Assembly (NCBI RefSeq): GCF_028736215.1
Contig: NZ_CP117883.1
Span: 434,001 to 498,000, forward strand
Origin: Mucilaginibacter sp. KACC 22773
GTDB lineage: Bacteria > Bacteroidota > Bacteroidia > Sphingobacteriales > Sphingobacteriaceae
Direction of reading: 5' to 3'
Length of the DNA: 64,000 nucleotides
Below the pieces are notes generated by a model. It saw only the letters and a program-made list of their open reading frames with translations, was not told the DNA's origin and did not search any database. The position numbers and the translations under genes were made by a program. Position 1 is the first letter of the stretch. Every line of letters starts with the position of its first letter. Below, piece after piece: positions 50,565 through 59,032 of this stretch.

Positions 50565-50616
50565 TTTGCGCAAGTAAAAGCTTGCATTTATATTTGCAAG
50601 TAAATACTTGCGCAAA
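50565..50616 (+). promoter_or_regulatory. Promoter-operator of the ArsR-AHSA1 operon
   Basis: TTTG at 50565-50568, a 20-bp spacer and TATATTTG at 50589-50596 give a good Bacteroidota promoter; the ATG follows at 50616. Superimposed is a perfect 12-bp inverted repeat, TTTGCGCAAGTA (50565-50576) and TACTTGCGCAAA (50605-50616), with inner half-sites CTTGCA and TGCAAG, four GCAAGT-type half-sites in all. A repressor bound here would cover the promoter and the start codon. Confidence 0.82.
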
Positions 50617-50957
50617 TGAAAACCAGACGAGATGTTTACCAGGCCATAGCCGACCCTACCCGAAGGGCTATAATTAACATGATTGCTACACAGCCGCATA
50701 ATGTAAACACTATAGCTGCAAACTTTGATGTTACACGCCAGGCTATATCGTTGCACATCCAGATCCTGGCCGATTGCGGCCTTATTAACGTTAAGCAGCA
50801 AGGGCGCGACAGGTTTTGCGAAGCCCGGCTCGATCAGCTCAGCGAGGTATCGGCCTGGGTAGACCAGTACCGCCAGCATTGGGAAAGTAAATTAGATAAC
50901 CTTGAAAACTATGTAGTACAATTAAAAAATGAACGAAATGGAAAACACAACAAGTAA
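50616..50957 (+). CDS. ArsR-family transcriptional regulator
   Basis: A 113-residue winged-helix repressor. Helices YQAIADPTRRAIINMIATQP and NTIAANFDVTRQAISLHIQI (recognition helix), with the wing GLINVKQQGRDRFCEARLDQ, are typical of the ArsR subgroup paired with AHSA1/SRPBCC proteins. No cysteine pair of the metal-sensing kind is seen, so metal sensing is unlikely. The start ATG lies inside the right arm of its own operator-like palindrome, which points to autorepression. It overlaps the SRPBCC gene that follows by 20-29 bp. Confidence 0.94.
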   Translation: MKTRRDVYQAIADPTRRAIINMIATQPHNVNTIAANFDVTRQAISLHIQILADCGLINVKQQGRDRFCEARLDQLSEVSAWVDQYRQHWESKLDNLENYVVQLKNERNGKHNK

Positions 50958-51396
50958 CACTGCCGACCGCGAATTACGCTTGACACGCACATTGGATGCC
51001 CCGGTTGAACTGGTATGGGAGGTATGGACCCAGCCCGAACATATTGCCCAATGGTGGGGCCCCAATGGTTTTACCAACACCATAAGTAAAATGGATGTTG
51101 AACCCGGCGGCGAATGGGACCTGGTAATGCATGGCCCCGACGGAACAGATTATAAAAACAAAAGTGTATTTAAGGAGGTCATCCGGCTCAAAAAAATTGT
51201 ATATGAGCATGTGAGCAGCCCAAAGTTTGTTGCCACTATTGAATTTGAGGCACAGGGCGACCAAACACACCTGAGCTGGCATATGCTGTTTGAAACGCAC
51301 GAGCAATTTATACAGGTGGTAAAAACGTTTAAAGCCGATGAAGGATTAAAGCAAAATATAGAAAAGCTAAACCAATACGTAAAAGGTATAAGTTAG
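50938..51396 (+). CDS. SRPBCC / AHSA1 domain protein
   Basis: A ~152-residue START-like ligand-binding fold protein of the AHSA1 family. The hallmark N-terminal RELRLTRTLDAPVELVWEVW followed by TQPEHIAQWWGPNGFTN is clear, then GGEWDLVMHGPDGTDYKNKS and EFEAQGDQTHLSWHMLFETH. I place the start at ATG 50938; another ATG three codons earlier (50929) is equally possible. It overlaps the end of the ArsR gene, so expression is coupled. Such ArsR-AHSA1 pairs are common; the ligand bound in the cavity is unknown. Confidence 0.92.
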   Translation: MENTTSNTADRELRLTRTLDAPVELVWEVWTQPEHIAQWWGPNGFTNTISKMDVEPGGEWDLVMHGPDGTDYKNKSVFKEVIRLKKIVYEHVSSPKFVATIEFEAQGDQTHLSWHMLFETHEQFIQVVKTFKADEGLKQNIEKLNQYVKGIS

Positions 51397-51435
51397 TTTT
51401 AAACGTAGCCTGTGGCGAAACACCTTAAAAAAAGG

Positions 51436-53097
51436 CTAATCGCGCAATTTTACTGCATTTTTGGTAGCCCCGGCCGCGAAGGATAAGGGGCTGCCGGCTT
51501 TTGAAATATCGCCGCCGTCTATTTTAATATTGCTGCAGGCGGCGCCTTCAACGCGCATAAAAACGGCTGCCGGGCTAAGTACACGCGTTGCGGTTAGTAA
51601 AACATCTTGCGCATCAATCATCCGCAGTACCGATTCGGCTTCTTTATTGCCCCGCGCGCTGAGGCCATTTATAGCTGCATCTGTTACCTGGTCAAAAACA
51701 AGGGCGGGCCTCAATTCGGGCGTGGCAACTTCAAACCTTACGTTATTTAGCGTAAGGCCTTTGGCATAACGGGCATATAAACCATAAGCCGGGAAAACTC
51801 CGTCGGCATAATATTCGCCCGCGTTTTTAGGTACATCGCGTACGGCCGCGTCTTCTGCAGTTCCTCCTCCGGCAAAGGTGATATGAACATCGTTAAAACT
51901 AATATTTTCGAGCAAAAAGCCTTCGGCGCCGTTAATGGCTATACATGATTTGATTTCGCCAGGGTGATAGTTGCTGGTAAATTCGGCATCAGCAAGTTGC
52001 ACCGGGATAACCACATTGGCATGAATGCCATTGAAAGATATATTACGCGCAGTTCCCGGATCATCTACCGAGCCCATACCAATTGATATAGGGCCCGTTA
52101 CCTTATGCATCATCAGGTTGGAGAACGAGATGTTTTCCATCCGCGAGTGCCGTTCGCAACGCATTTTTATAGGGCAGCCATAGGCTTCTAAAATGATGCA
52201 GTTAGAGATGGTAATATTTTCGGCAACCCCGCCGCCAAAACGGAAAACCGACCAGCGTGTGCTAAATGTACAATTGGTAATGGTTATAAACCTGCAACTG
52301 CCAAACAGCGCGCAGGCATCGTCCTGCGATTGCACATCGCAGTTAACCATATGAACATATTGACAACTGATGAAATGAAAACCATCGTTATTATGGATTA
52401 CCCGGCCACGGATGTGGATGCCATCGAGCTTTACATAACTGCTTTGAATAATGCGTACAGAGTGATAGGCGCAGTCTTTAAGATATATATCATTAACGAC
52501 AAGATTTTGGCATTGGTAAAAAAGCAGGTGATAGGGGCGGTGATTGCCGCTGATGCCGGCCGGCGATGGCGCGCCCTTTGTGGGGCTACGGAACTGCGCA
52601 CCCTGCCCGTCAATAGTGCCTGGGCCTTCAACGCGGATGTTTTCGGCCTTTACGGCAAATAACAAGCCTACATTGCCATCATTTAATGTAGTATCGCCGG
52701 TAAGCGGGATGGCCTGGGCTGCGTAATATTGTTTACCATCGGCACTGCCCAGTAATTTACCCTGTGCGGCTATATGGAGGGTAACATTGCTTTTCAGCTC
52801 AACCGTGCCGATAACAAATACCCCGGCCGGCACCAGCACGGTGCCGCCCTGATCTTTATTACAGGCATCAATGGCTGCCTGCAGTGCTTTGGTATTAAGT
52901 GTTACACCATCGCCTTTGGCGCCATAGTCCATAATGTTATAAATGCGGGTACCCAACATCGGATCGGTTTTTTGAATGTTTGCAGGCTGTGCGTGTAAAA
53001 AAGTGGGCGCTACAGCAATCATGCCGGCGCCTGCGGATGCTTTTGTAACTGTTTTTAACCAGTTGCGCCTTGAAAAATTATCGTCGTGAGGTTCCAT
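51436..53097 (-). CDS. Glycoside hydrolase family 28-like enzyme (pectate-lyase superfamily fold)
   Basis: A 553-residue secreted right-handed beta-helix enzyme, probably cleaving a galacturonan or related polymer. The N-terminus has a Tat-like signal (SRRNWLKTVTKASAGAGMIA, ending HAQP). YNIMDYGAKGDGVTLNTKAL is the classic N-terminal Pectate_lyase_3/GH28 segment. The catalytic region contains NNDGFHFISCQYVHMVNCDV then SQDDACALFGSCR, with the paired Asp (DD) of GH28, but the usual GHG and RIK motifs are not obvious (instead SVFRFGGGV and IKMRCERHSR). Substrate therefore uncertain. Convergent with the AHSA1 gene. Confidence 0.85.
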   Translation of the reverse strand: MEPHDDNFSRRNWLKTVTKASAGAGMIAVAPTFLHAQPANIQKTDPMLGTRIYNIMDYGAKGDGVTLNTKALQAAIDACNKDQGGTVLVPAGVFVIGTVELKSNVTLHIAAQGKLLGSADGKQYYAAQAIPLTGDTTLNDGNVGLLFAVKAENIRVEGPGTIDGQGAQFRSPTKGAPSPAGISGNHRPYHLLFYQCQNLVVNDIYLKDCAYHSVRIIQSSYVKLDGIHIRGRVIHNNDGFHFISCQYVHMVNCDVQSQDDACALFGSCRFITITNCTFSTRWSVFRFGGGVAENITISNCIILEAYGCPIKMRCERHSRMENISFSNLMMHKVTGPISIGMGSVDDPGTARNISFNGIHANVVIPVQLADAEFTSNYHPGEIKSCIAINGAEGFLLENISFNDVHITFAGGGTAEDAAVRDVPKNAGEYYADGVFPAYGLYARYAKGLTLNNVRFEVATPELRPALVFDQVTDAAINGLSARGNKEAESVLRMIDAQDVLLTATRVLSPAAVFMRVEGAACSNIKIDGGDISKAGSPLSFAAGATKNAVKLRD

Positions 53098-53399
53098 TGG
53101 TTGTCAGGTAATAAAATAAAATGTTTCCCAGGCCTGTTTAACTTGCTATAATTGGTTATTAAGGTATCGGCCAAAATCAAAATTAGGTTTATTTTGATGG
53201 GGATATTAACCTGTTTTGGCTAAACAATAATCCCGATTGTCATAATTAAGGCGGGCCGTATTTTTTTCCTGCCGGGCAACATATTGGGGGGCATTTTTAG
53301 GGGTGAAGCCTTAAAATGCGAAAACGGGCAAAGTATATTAGTGTGCGTTGCAAATGCTTTCGAGTTTGGTGCAAATTGCCGGCCGGCAACCTGCGGTAA
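53098..53399. other. Intergenic region between GH28-like and hybrid sensor genes
   Basis: About 300 bp upstream of the GH28-like gene. No repeat or hairpin stands out; GC-rich near 53370-53400. A promoter for the GH28-like gene presumably lies here but no clean consensus was found. Confidence 0.4.
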
Positions 53400-56330
53400 T
53401 TACATTACCCCCACCGTTTTGGGCGCAAAACCGAAGTGACGGGAAAAACTGGCCGAAAAACTGGCCGGGCTGCTGAAGCCCACCATATAAGCCACCTCAG
53501 ATACGGTGGCAACGCGGCGCTGGAGAAGATTATGTGCGTATTGAAGGCGAATAATACGGATCAGTTCGCCCGGCGCCTGGCCGATAAGGCCCTTTAATTT
53601 GCGATGCAGCTGTGTGCGGCTGAGGCCTATGTCGCGGGCAAGTTGGTCGGCGCTGTAGCCCTCCTCATCCAGGTGGCTTTCTACCGCGTTGCGTACCCGG
53701 GCGATAAAGTCTTGCTCAATTGAGGGCATCGATAGTACATCGCTAAACCAGAGGTCGCGGCTGCTATAGTGTTCGCGCAATTGATTGCGCACATTGATCA
53801 GGTTTTCTATAAGGGCAAATAATTCGCGTTTATCAAAAGGTTTGCCCAGGTAGGCATCCGCACCGGTTTCGATACCCTGCACCTTACTGTCCATATCAGC
53901 TTTCGCTGTGAGGATGATGATGGGTATATGGCTGGTTTTTTCATCTTTTTTGAGTGTGGCGCTCACCTGGTAACCATCTTTTCGGGGCATCATCAAATCG
54001 GTAATAACAAGGTTGGGGATGTGCTCCAATGCTAAGGCAATGCCTGCATCCCCGTCGGCCGCGCTTATAACCCGGTATTTACCGGTAAGCGATTGCTGCA
54101 TAAATTCCCTCAGCTCATCATGATCTTCGATGAGCAATACCAGTGGTTTGTCGGTGTCGACAACCGGCAGAGCACTGTCGTCCGCATTGGTGGAATATAA
54201 TGCTTCACTGTACACGGTTTCTGCCAGCGGGCTCCCGCCAGCTTCGGCAACCTCGTAGGGCATGCGGATATTAATTTCTGTAAACAGCCCTTCCATGCTT
54301 TCTGCCCTTATCTGGCCTCCCATCAATTCTACCAGCTCCTTAGCTACGGCCAACCCTATGCCCGTACCTTCTGCCGATCGGGTATCTGAAGGGTCGGCCT
54401 GGTAAAACCGGCTAAAAATGTACGGCAGTTTTGAAGCAGGAATGCCGCGCCCGGTATCCCTTACTGTTATGCTCAAAACATTGCCAGGTGCACCGGTATC
54501 TTTTTGCAGCAGTACTTCTACCCGGCCATTGTCGGTAAACTTGATGGCATTTGAAAGTATATTGAGGATAATTTTATCCAGCTTGTCGCGGTCGCCCGAT
54601 ATCCAAAGCTTATCCCAGTCTGATGCAAAATGCAGCCTGATCCCCTTTTGCACAACCAATGATTCGTATGAGTGTATATGCATCCTGATAAGGGCCACAA
54701 AATCTAATGGTTCCCTGCTCACTTCCATTAAGCCGCTTTCCAGCTTACTCAGGTCAAGCAATTGATTGATAAGCCGGAGCAACCGCGCGGCGTTACTCAG
54801 GATGAGCCGTATGTATTTTGTGGCATCCGTGCCGGTGGCGACAGATAGCAGCTCATTGGCCGGATTGATAATAAGTGTTAGCGGTGTTTTAAACTCATGG
54901 GTTATATTGGTAAAAAAACGGGATTTAACTACATCCATTTCCCGCAGCTTATCAGCCTTTTCGCTAAGTTCGGCCGTACGTTGTTGCACAATTTCCTCAA
55001 GCCGTTTAGCTTCGGCTGCTATTCGTTCTCTTTTTTCGGTTTCCTGTGCAAGCGCCTGGGCAGATAGCTTTTCTACTTCGGCCAGTTTAGCTGCCAGGTT
55101 TTGGTTGGTGCGGGCAAAATCAAGCGCCAGGTAAAGTGACAGGCAAAGCGGCAGAATCAATTGGCCTATGCTCATTACAAACACCCGTACAGAATTGAGT
55201 TCATAGGTCCATAGATGAAACACATCGGCCCAGGCAAAAAAGTAAACCAGTACAACTGCTACCACGCCTGTAGCGATAAGCCATACACCCCGCTGCTTTT
55301 TTTTGATTAGATGGAATGCAGACCAAAAACCATCCATGATGCAAACAAAGAAAACCACAGAAAAATAATCGTCGTGTACATTGGCCCGTAAAATAAAATA
55401 ATTTAAAAAGTACCCTATGAAATAAAGCATGTTCACGCCGGTTAATGCAACCACACGCCAACGTGGTACCCGGCCATAATCCAGCACATAAAGTAGCATC
55501 ACGGCCCCCCACATCATCAAAACTTTGCATTCTTGTGTTAAAAAGTCGGCATAATACTGCACTAACGGAAAACTTGTAAAATAAAACAAGTAAATACATA
55601 TGCTGTTAATACCCACCAATAGCACAAAAAGTGCATAGTATAAATTTAGTTTTTGCCTGGGATAAAAAAGGAACAACAAAAAATGTAAAACGCCCAATAT
55701 AATTTCGGCAGCCGCGCACATGGGCACAAAGCTAAAAAGTTGCCTGCTGTGGGTAATGTGTTTTGAAAACGGTTCATAGTCGCCTATCAAAGCCTCAAAC
55801 CCCAAAAAGTTGGCGTAAACGCCAAAATAATTGGAGTAATGCATGGTGATGAGATGGGGGCGTGTGTCATTGAACCACAGCGGGATAAGGTCTCTTGGGG
55901 CGCGTATAGCTTCCATTTGCTGCGCCGAATGGCCAACCTTACCATAGCCCCCTACTTGTTTTCCGTCGATAAATATTTCAGATGCCCCATCGTGATTGAT
56001 GCGGAAGGAGAGTTTTTTGCCCACCAGGTTTGTGTCAACTTTTAGCCACAGGCCAAACCAGCCAAGCCCCTGCCACCCAGGTGGTGGATCAGATTTTCCG
56101 AAAGCAGTATAGTGCAACGCATTCCAGCCGTTGGTGCTGTTTAAGGACAGTTTCCCCTGGGGCAACTCTCCGGCATGAAAAAACCATAGGGAATCGCGAA
56201 GGGATACTTCGTGTAATGTTCCAAAACTGCTGCCGCGTATTACCACAGTATCCTGCCCGTATGCCCCGTTAGCGGCGCACAGCAACATACACCACAGCAG
56301 GGTGCGCCATAAAGGCTTGTTTAAAAACAT
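53400..56330 (-). CDS. Hybrid sensor kinase with 7TMR-DISM input, receiver and AraC output
   Basis: A ~976-residue one-protein signalling chain. I choose ATG 56330 (MFLNKPLWRTLLWCMLLCAA, signal ending AYGQ); an upstream ATG at 56372 adds 14 residues. A galactose-binding-like sensor (about 30-180) is followed by a 7TMR-DISM seven-helix region (about 185-410), a coiled coil, and HisKA with His in TNITHEFKTPLTLI (about residue 478). HATPase motifs are NILSNAIKF and DTGRGIP; the receiver Asp is in NLVITDLMMPRKDG (about 778) and the AraC-type helix-turn-helix is GYSADQLARDIGLSRTQLHR near the end. It may control the adjacent GH28-like gene, by proximity. Confidence 0.93.
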   Translation of the reverse strand: MFLNKPLWRTLLWCMLLCAANGAYGQDTVVIRGSSFGTLHEVSLRDSLWFFHAGELPQGKLSLNSTNGWNALHYTAFGKSDPPPGWQGLGWFGLWLKVDTNLVGKKLSFRINHDGASEIFIDGKQVGGYGKVGHSAQQMEAIRAPRDLIPLWFNDTRPHLITMHYSNYFGVYANFLGFEALIGDYEPFSKHITHSRQLFSFVPMCAAAEIILGVLHFLLFLFYPRQKLNLYYALFVLLVGINSICIYLFYFTSFPLVQYYADFLTQECKVLMMWGAVMLLYVLDYGRVPRWRVVALTGVNMLYFIGYFLNYFILRANVHDDYFSVVFFVCIMDGFWSAFHLIKKKQRGVWLIATGVVAVVLVYFFAWADVFHLWTYELNSVRVFVMSIGQLILPLCLSLYLALDFARTNQNLAAKLAEVEKLSAQALAQETEKRERIAAEAKRLEEIVQQRTAELSEKADKLREMDVVKSRFFTNITHEFKTPLTLIINPANELLSVATGTDATKYIRLILSNAARLLRLINQLLDLSKLESGLMEVSREPLDFVALIRMHIHSYESLVVQKGIRLHFASDWDKLWISGDRDKLDKIILNILSNAIKFTDNGRVEVLLQKDTGAPGNVLSITVRDTGRGIPASKLPYIFSRFYQADPSDTRSAEGTGIGLAVAKELVELMGGQIRAESMEGLFTEINIRMPYEVAEAGGSPLAETVYSEALYSTNADDSALPVVDTDKPLVLLIEDHDELREFMQQSLTGKYRVISAADGDAGIALALEHIPNLVITDLMMPRKDGYQVSATLKKDEKTSHIPIIILTAKADMDSKVQGIETGADAYLGKPFDKRELFALIENLINVRNQLREHYSSRDLWFSDVLSMPSIEQDFIARVRNAVESHLDEEGYSADQLARDIGLSRTQLHRKLKGLIGQAPGELIRIIRLQYAHNLLQRRVATVSEVAYMVGFSSPASFSASFSRHFGFAPKTVGVM

Positions 56331-56839
56331 ATTTCCGATAATAGGCAGAAAATGAGAAATAATTCTTATCACTCAAAAATAATACTTTCGGGCCGGGAAT
56401 CAAAGGCATTTTATAAACAGGCTGGTTTAACTGGTAGTTATTTTTTTTACCATGCCCTTTCTGTGGTGTTTTTATTGTACTGCCAGTGTCACAGCCTTTT
56501 GTTTAATCAATCATGTTTAATGTGATAATTCCAGCGTCCCCGGCAGGAGGTGTAGGCATGTTAATTTTGTATGTAATAATTTATTAACCAGGTATGGACA
56601 TTGTTTGAATTGCCGCACAATAAATATTAATATTTATTTATTGCTTCCAATGAAAAAGATCAGGCAATATAACCTGTTACTGGCTTATCTTAGCTTAAAA
56701 TAGCAGGCCTTCGCACAGATTTGGTTCAATAAAGTAAGTAAGATAGCTTTATCTTTAACCGCACATTTTTATCTGCGGGTTAATTTAAACAGTAGTTTGC
56801 TGTTTAACATGACTTTAAGGAATATTAAGCCAACATGTG
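56331..56839. other. Divergent intergenic region
   Basis: About 510 bp between the minus-strand hybrid sensor and the plus-strand Crp-type regulator; it should contain both promoters. AT-rich toward 56580-56840. No repeats or genes were recognised. Confidence 0.45.
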
Positions 56840-57421
56840 ATGACAACCCTTCTAAAGAAAAATATAAACACACACATCTCGTTTTCGGATGCCGAAATGG
56901 AGTCGTTCTGTGATTTGTTTCAACATAAAACCATCAAAAAGAAAAGCTTTTTATTACGTGGGGGCGAAGTTTGCAAATTTGAAGGCTTTGTTGTGAAAGG
57001 GCTTTTTCGCGTTTATCATATTGATAAAAATGGCTTCGAACAAATACTATATTTTGCAATGGAAGATTGGTGGATAACAGATATTGATAGCTTCACCAAT
57101 GGTTTACCATCTCAACTTTATATTGAGGCGCTGGAGGATAGTGAAGTGCTTTTAATTTCTAAAAAGGATAAGGAATTTGCCTACATAAATTTGCCTAAAA
57201 TAGAGAAGCTGTTCAGGGTGATGACCCAAAAAACACATGTTGCCTTACAACGCAGAATGATTGACAACCTGGGTAAAACCGCCGACCAGCTTTATCTTGA
57301 CTTTATCGAAAAATATCCGGGCCTGTACCAGCGCCTTTCTAACCTGCAAATAGCTGCCTACCTGGGCATCAGCCACGAATTTTTGAGTAAAATAAGACGG
57401 AAAATTGCCGGTAAGAAATAA
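56840..57421 (+). CDS. Crp/Fnr-family transcriptional regulator
   Basis: A 193-residue regulator from ATG 56840. The N-terminal cyclic-nucleotide-binding-like beta-roll (about 20-130) reads KKKSFLLRGGEVCKFEGFVV and DWWITDIDSFTNGLPSQLYI. The C-terminal Crp-type helix-turn-helix is YQRLSNLQIAAYLGISHEFL with SKIRRKIAG. The roll lacks the usual RxxL/SxE phosphate-binding cassette residues, so cAMP binding is doubtful. Such short Crp-type proteins are common in Bacteroidota and control nearby operons. The MBL-like and NTF2-like genes 82 bp and further downstream on the same strand are natural candidates. Confidence 0.92.
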   Translation: MTTLLKKNINTHISFSDAEMESFCDLFQHKTIKKKSFLLRGGEVCKFEGFVVKGLFRVYHIDKNGFEQILYFAMEDWWITDIDSFTNGLPSQLYIEALEDSEVLLISKKDKEFAYINLPKIEKLFRVMTQKTHVALQRRMIDNLGKTADQLYLDFIEKYPGLYQRLSNLQIAAYLGISHEFLSKIRRKIAGKK

Positions 57422-57503
57422 GCCGTATTTCATTTATTGAACTTGTTCAATGTTTTTGAGCTGTGGATGATAGCATCTTTACAGCATTATTAAAAACGAT
57501 AAA

Positions 57504-58394
57504 ATGAAACACATTCTTTCTGTAATATTCTTAACAATCTTAATTTCATTCAAAATGGACGTACAAGCACAAGGTTTCAAAACTATTGAAACAGGCAGTT
57601 TTAAATTCGAGGTATATAATGCATCAGAAAACAGTTTTGGGGTAGCATCAGTCATCGTATCAGGAAAAACAGACGCTGTTTTGATTGATGCGCAATTTAC
57701 ATTGGAAGATGCCGAAAAAGTAGCCGGCGAAATCAAAAAATCAGGTAAAAAACTAACAACTATTTATGTTTCCAATGGCGATCCTGATTTTTACTTTGGC
57801 CTGGAAGTATTCAAAAAGTATTTTCCCGAAGTTACCGTTTATGCAGCGGCTGCAACGGTTGAGCATATTAAAGCTACAGCACAAAAAAAATTAGAAGTGT
57901 GGGGCGAGCGGCTGGGCAAAGGCATTACATCCAACGTTGTTTTGCCACAGGTATTAAAAGGCAACAGCATCGAACTGGAAGGTGAGAAATTAGAAATTAT
58001 CGGACTGGAAGAATTTCCTTCCAAAACCTTTGTCTGGATCCCGTCGGCCAAAGCGGTTGTGGGGGGCATCAACGTATTTGGAACAACTTTCCATCTTTGG
58101 ATGGCCGATGCGCAAACAGCCGATGCCCGTAAACAATGGATAAATGTTTTAGATAAAATTGAAGCGCTACAGCCGGTTATTGTAGTTCCGGCCCACGCTA
58201 AATCTGAAAGTGCGTTTGACCTGAGCGCTGTGCAGCACACCAAAAGCTATATCCAGGTGTATGAAGAAGCTTTAAAAACCAACAAAACTTCCGAAACATT
58301 AATTGCCGCTTTAAAAGCCAAATATCCTGCCCTTACTTTCGACATTGCCTTGCAAATAGGCGCGAAAGTAAACACCGGCGAAATGAAATGGTAA
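57504..58394 (+). CDS. MBL-fold hydrolase-like protein with a degenerate metal site
   Basis: A 296-residue secreted protein (signal peptide MKHILSVIFLTILISFKMDV, cleavage near VQAQ) with the metallo-beta-lactamase fold: VIVSGKTDAVLIDAQFTLED and YVSNGDPDFYFGLEVFKKYF. The canonical metal motif HxHxDH is replaced here by Asn91, Asp93, Asp95 and Phe96, so the three histidines are missing. The later His of VVPAHAKSE (near 229) and a His in the GTTFHLWMAD segment remain. Either the activity is lost or the protein uses another ligand set. It lies between a Crp-type regulator and an NTF2-like gene, with a terminator at 58412-58449. Confidence 0.85.
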   Translation: MKHILSVIFLTILISFKMDVQAQGFKTIETGSFKFEVYNASENSFGVASVIVSGKTDAVLIDAQFTLEDAEKVAGEIKKSGKKLTTIYVSNGDPDFYFGLEVFKKYFPEVTVYAAAATVEHIKATAQKKLEVWGERLGKGITSNVVLPQVLKGNSIELEGEKLEIIGLEEFPSKTFVWIPSAKAVVGGINVFGTTFHLWMADAQTADARKQWINVLDKIEALQPVIVVPAHAKSESAFDLSAVQHTKSYIQVYEEALKTNKTSETLIAALKAKYPALTFDIALQIGAKVNTGEMKW

Positions 58395-58411
58395 AATCAG
58401 TATTCACATTT

Positions 58412-58449
58412 AGCCTGGCGGTGCCAAAAGCATCGCCAGGCTGTTTTTA
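58412..58449 (+). terminator. Terminator after the MBL-like gene
   Basis: A 13-bp stem (AGCCTGGCGGTGC with GCATCGCCAGGCT, one G-T pair) around a CAAAA loop, followed by GTTTTTAA. It separates the MBL-like gene from the NTF2-like gene, though read-through is possible. Confidence 0.88.
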
Positions 58450-58461
58450 AGCAAACATAAA

Positions 58462-58851
58462 ATGACCAATCTGGAAATTATAAAAAGCACTTATGAAGGC
58501 AAAACTTCAAAAGAGAATGGAAAAAATTTAGCTATACACGTAGCAGAAAACCTTGCCTGGACAGAAGCCAAAGGCTTTCCCTATGCCGGAACTTATATTG
58601 GTTTGGCAAATGTTGAAAAAAACGTTTTCAGCCGTTTAGGAAGCGAATGGGTGGATTATAAGTTTACGCCCGAAGACTACGTGGCCAGCGAGGATAAGGT
58701 TGTTGCCTACGGCACTTATACCGGCACGTACAAAACTACCGGAAAATACTTTGAAGCAAGGGTAGCCCATGTTTGGAAATTAAAAGACGGGAAAATTACC
58801 GGTTTTGAACAATTTGTAGACAGCCAGCCTGTAAATAATGCCATGAGGTAA
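58462..58851 (+). CDS. NTF2-like / SnoaL-type protein
   Basis: A 129-residue cone-shaped alpha+beta-barrel protein. LEIIKSTYEGKTSKENGKNL, then VAENLAWTEAKGFPYAGTYI, ASEDKVVAYGTYTGTYKTTG and ARVAHVWKLKDGKITGFEQF are typical of the SnoaL-like family, in which Trp in HVWKLKDGKI and a conserved DGKI turn recur. These proteins bind small hydrophobic molecules or act as small enzymes; none is specified. Its ATG lies 12 bp after the terminator stem's T run. Possibly part of the Crp-MBL unit. Confidence 0.88.
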   Translation: MTNLEIIKSTYEGKTSKENGKNLAIHVAENLAWTEAKGFPYAGTYIGLANVEKNVFSRLGSEWVDYKFTPEDYVASEDKVVAYGTYTGTYKTTGKYFEARVAHVWKLKDGKITGFEQFVDSQPVNNAMR

Positions 58852-59032
58852 CAAACTAACCATTCACGGTTATTCCAACTCTCAGGTAACTTACACCTAA
58901 GGCGGCCGAAAAGCCTCCGTAAAATATCCGGCTACAACAGTTATTTTGGCAGAGTACACCATGGTATCACCAGCCAATTACTTTGATCATAGCCTAAACC
59001 TGGCGGCTTACATAGATATCCGATTCACATTA

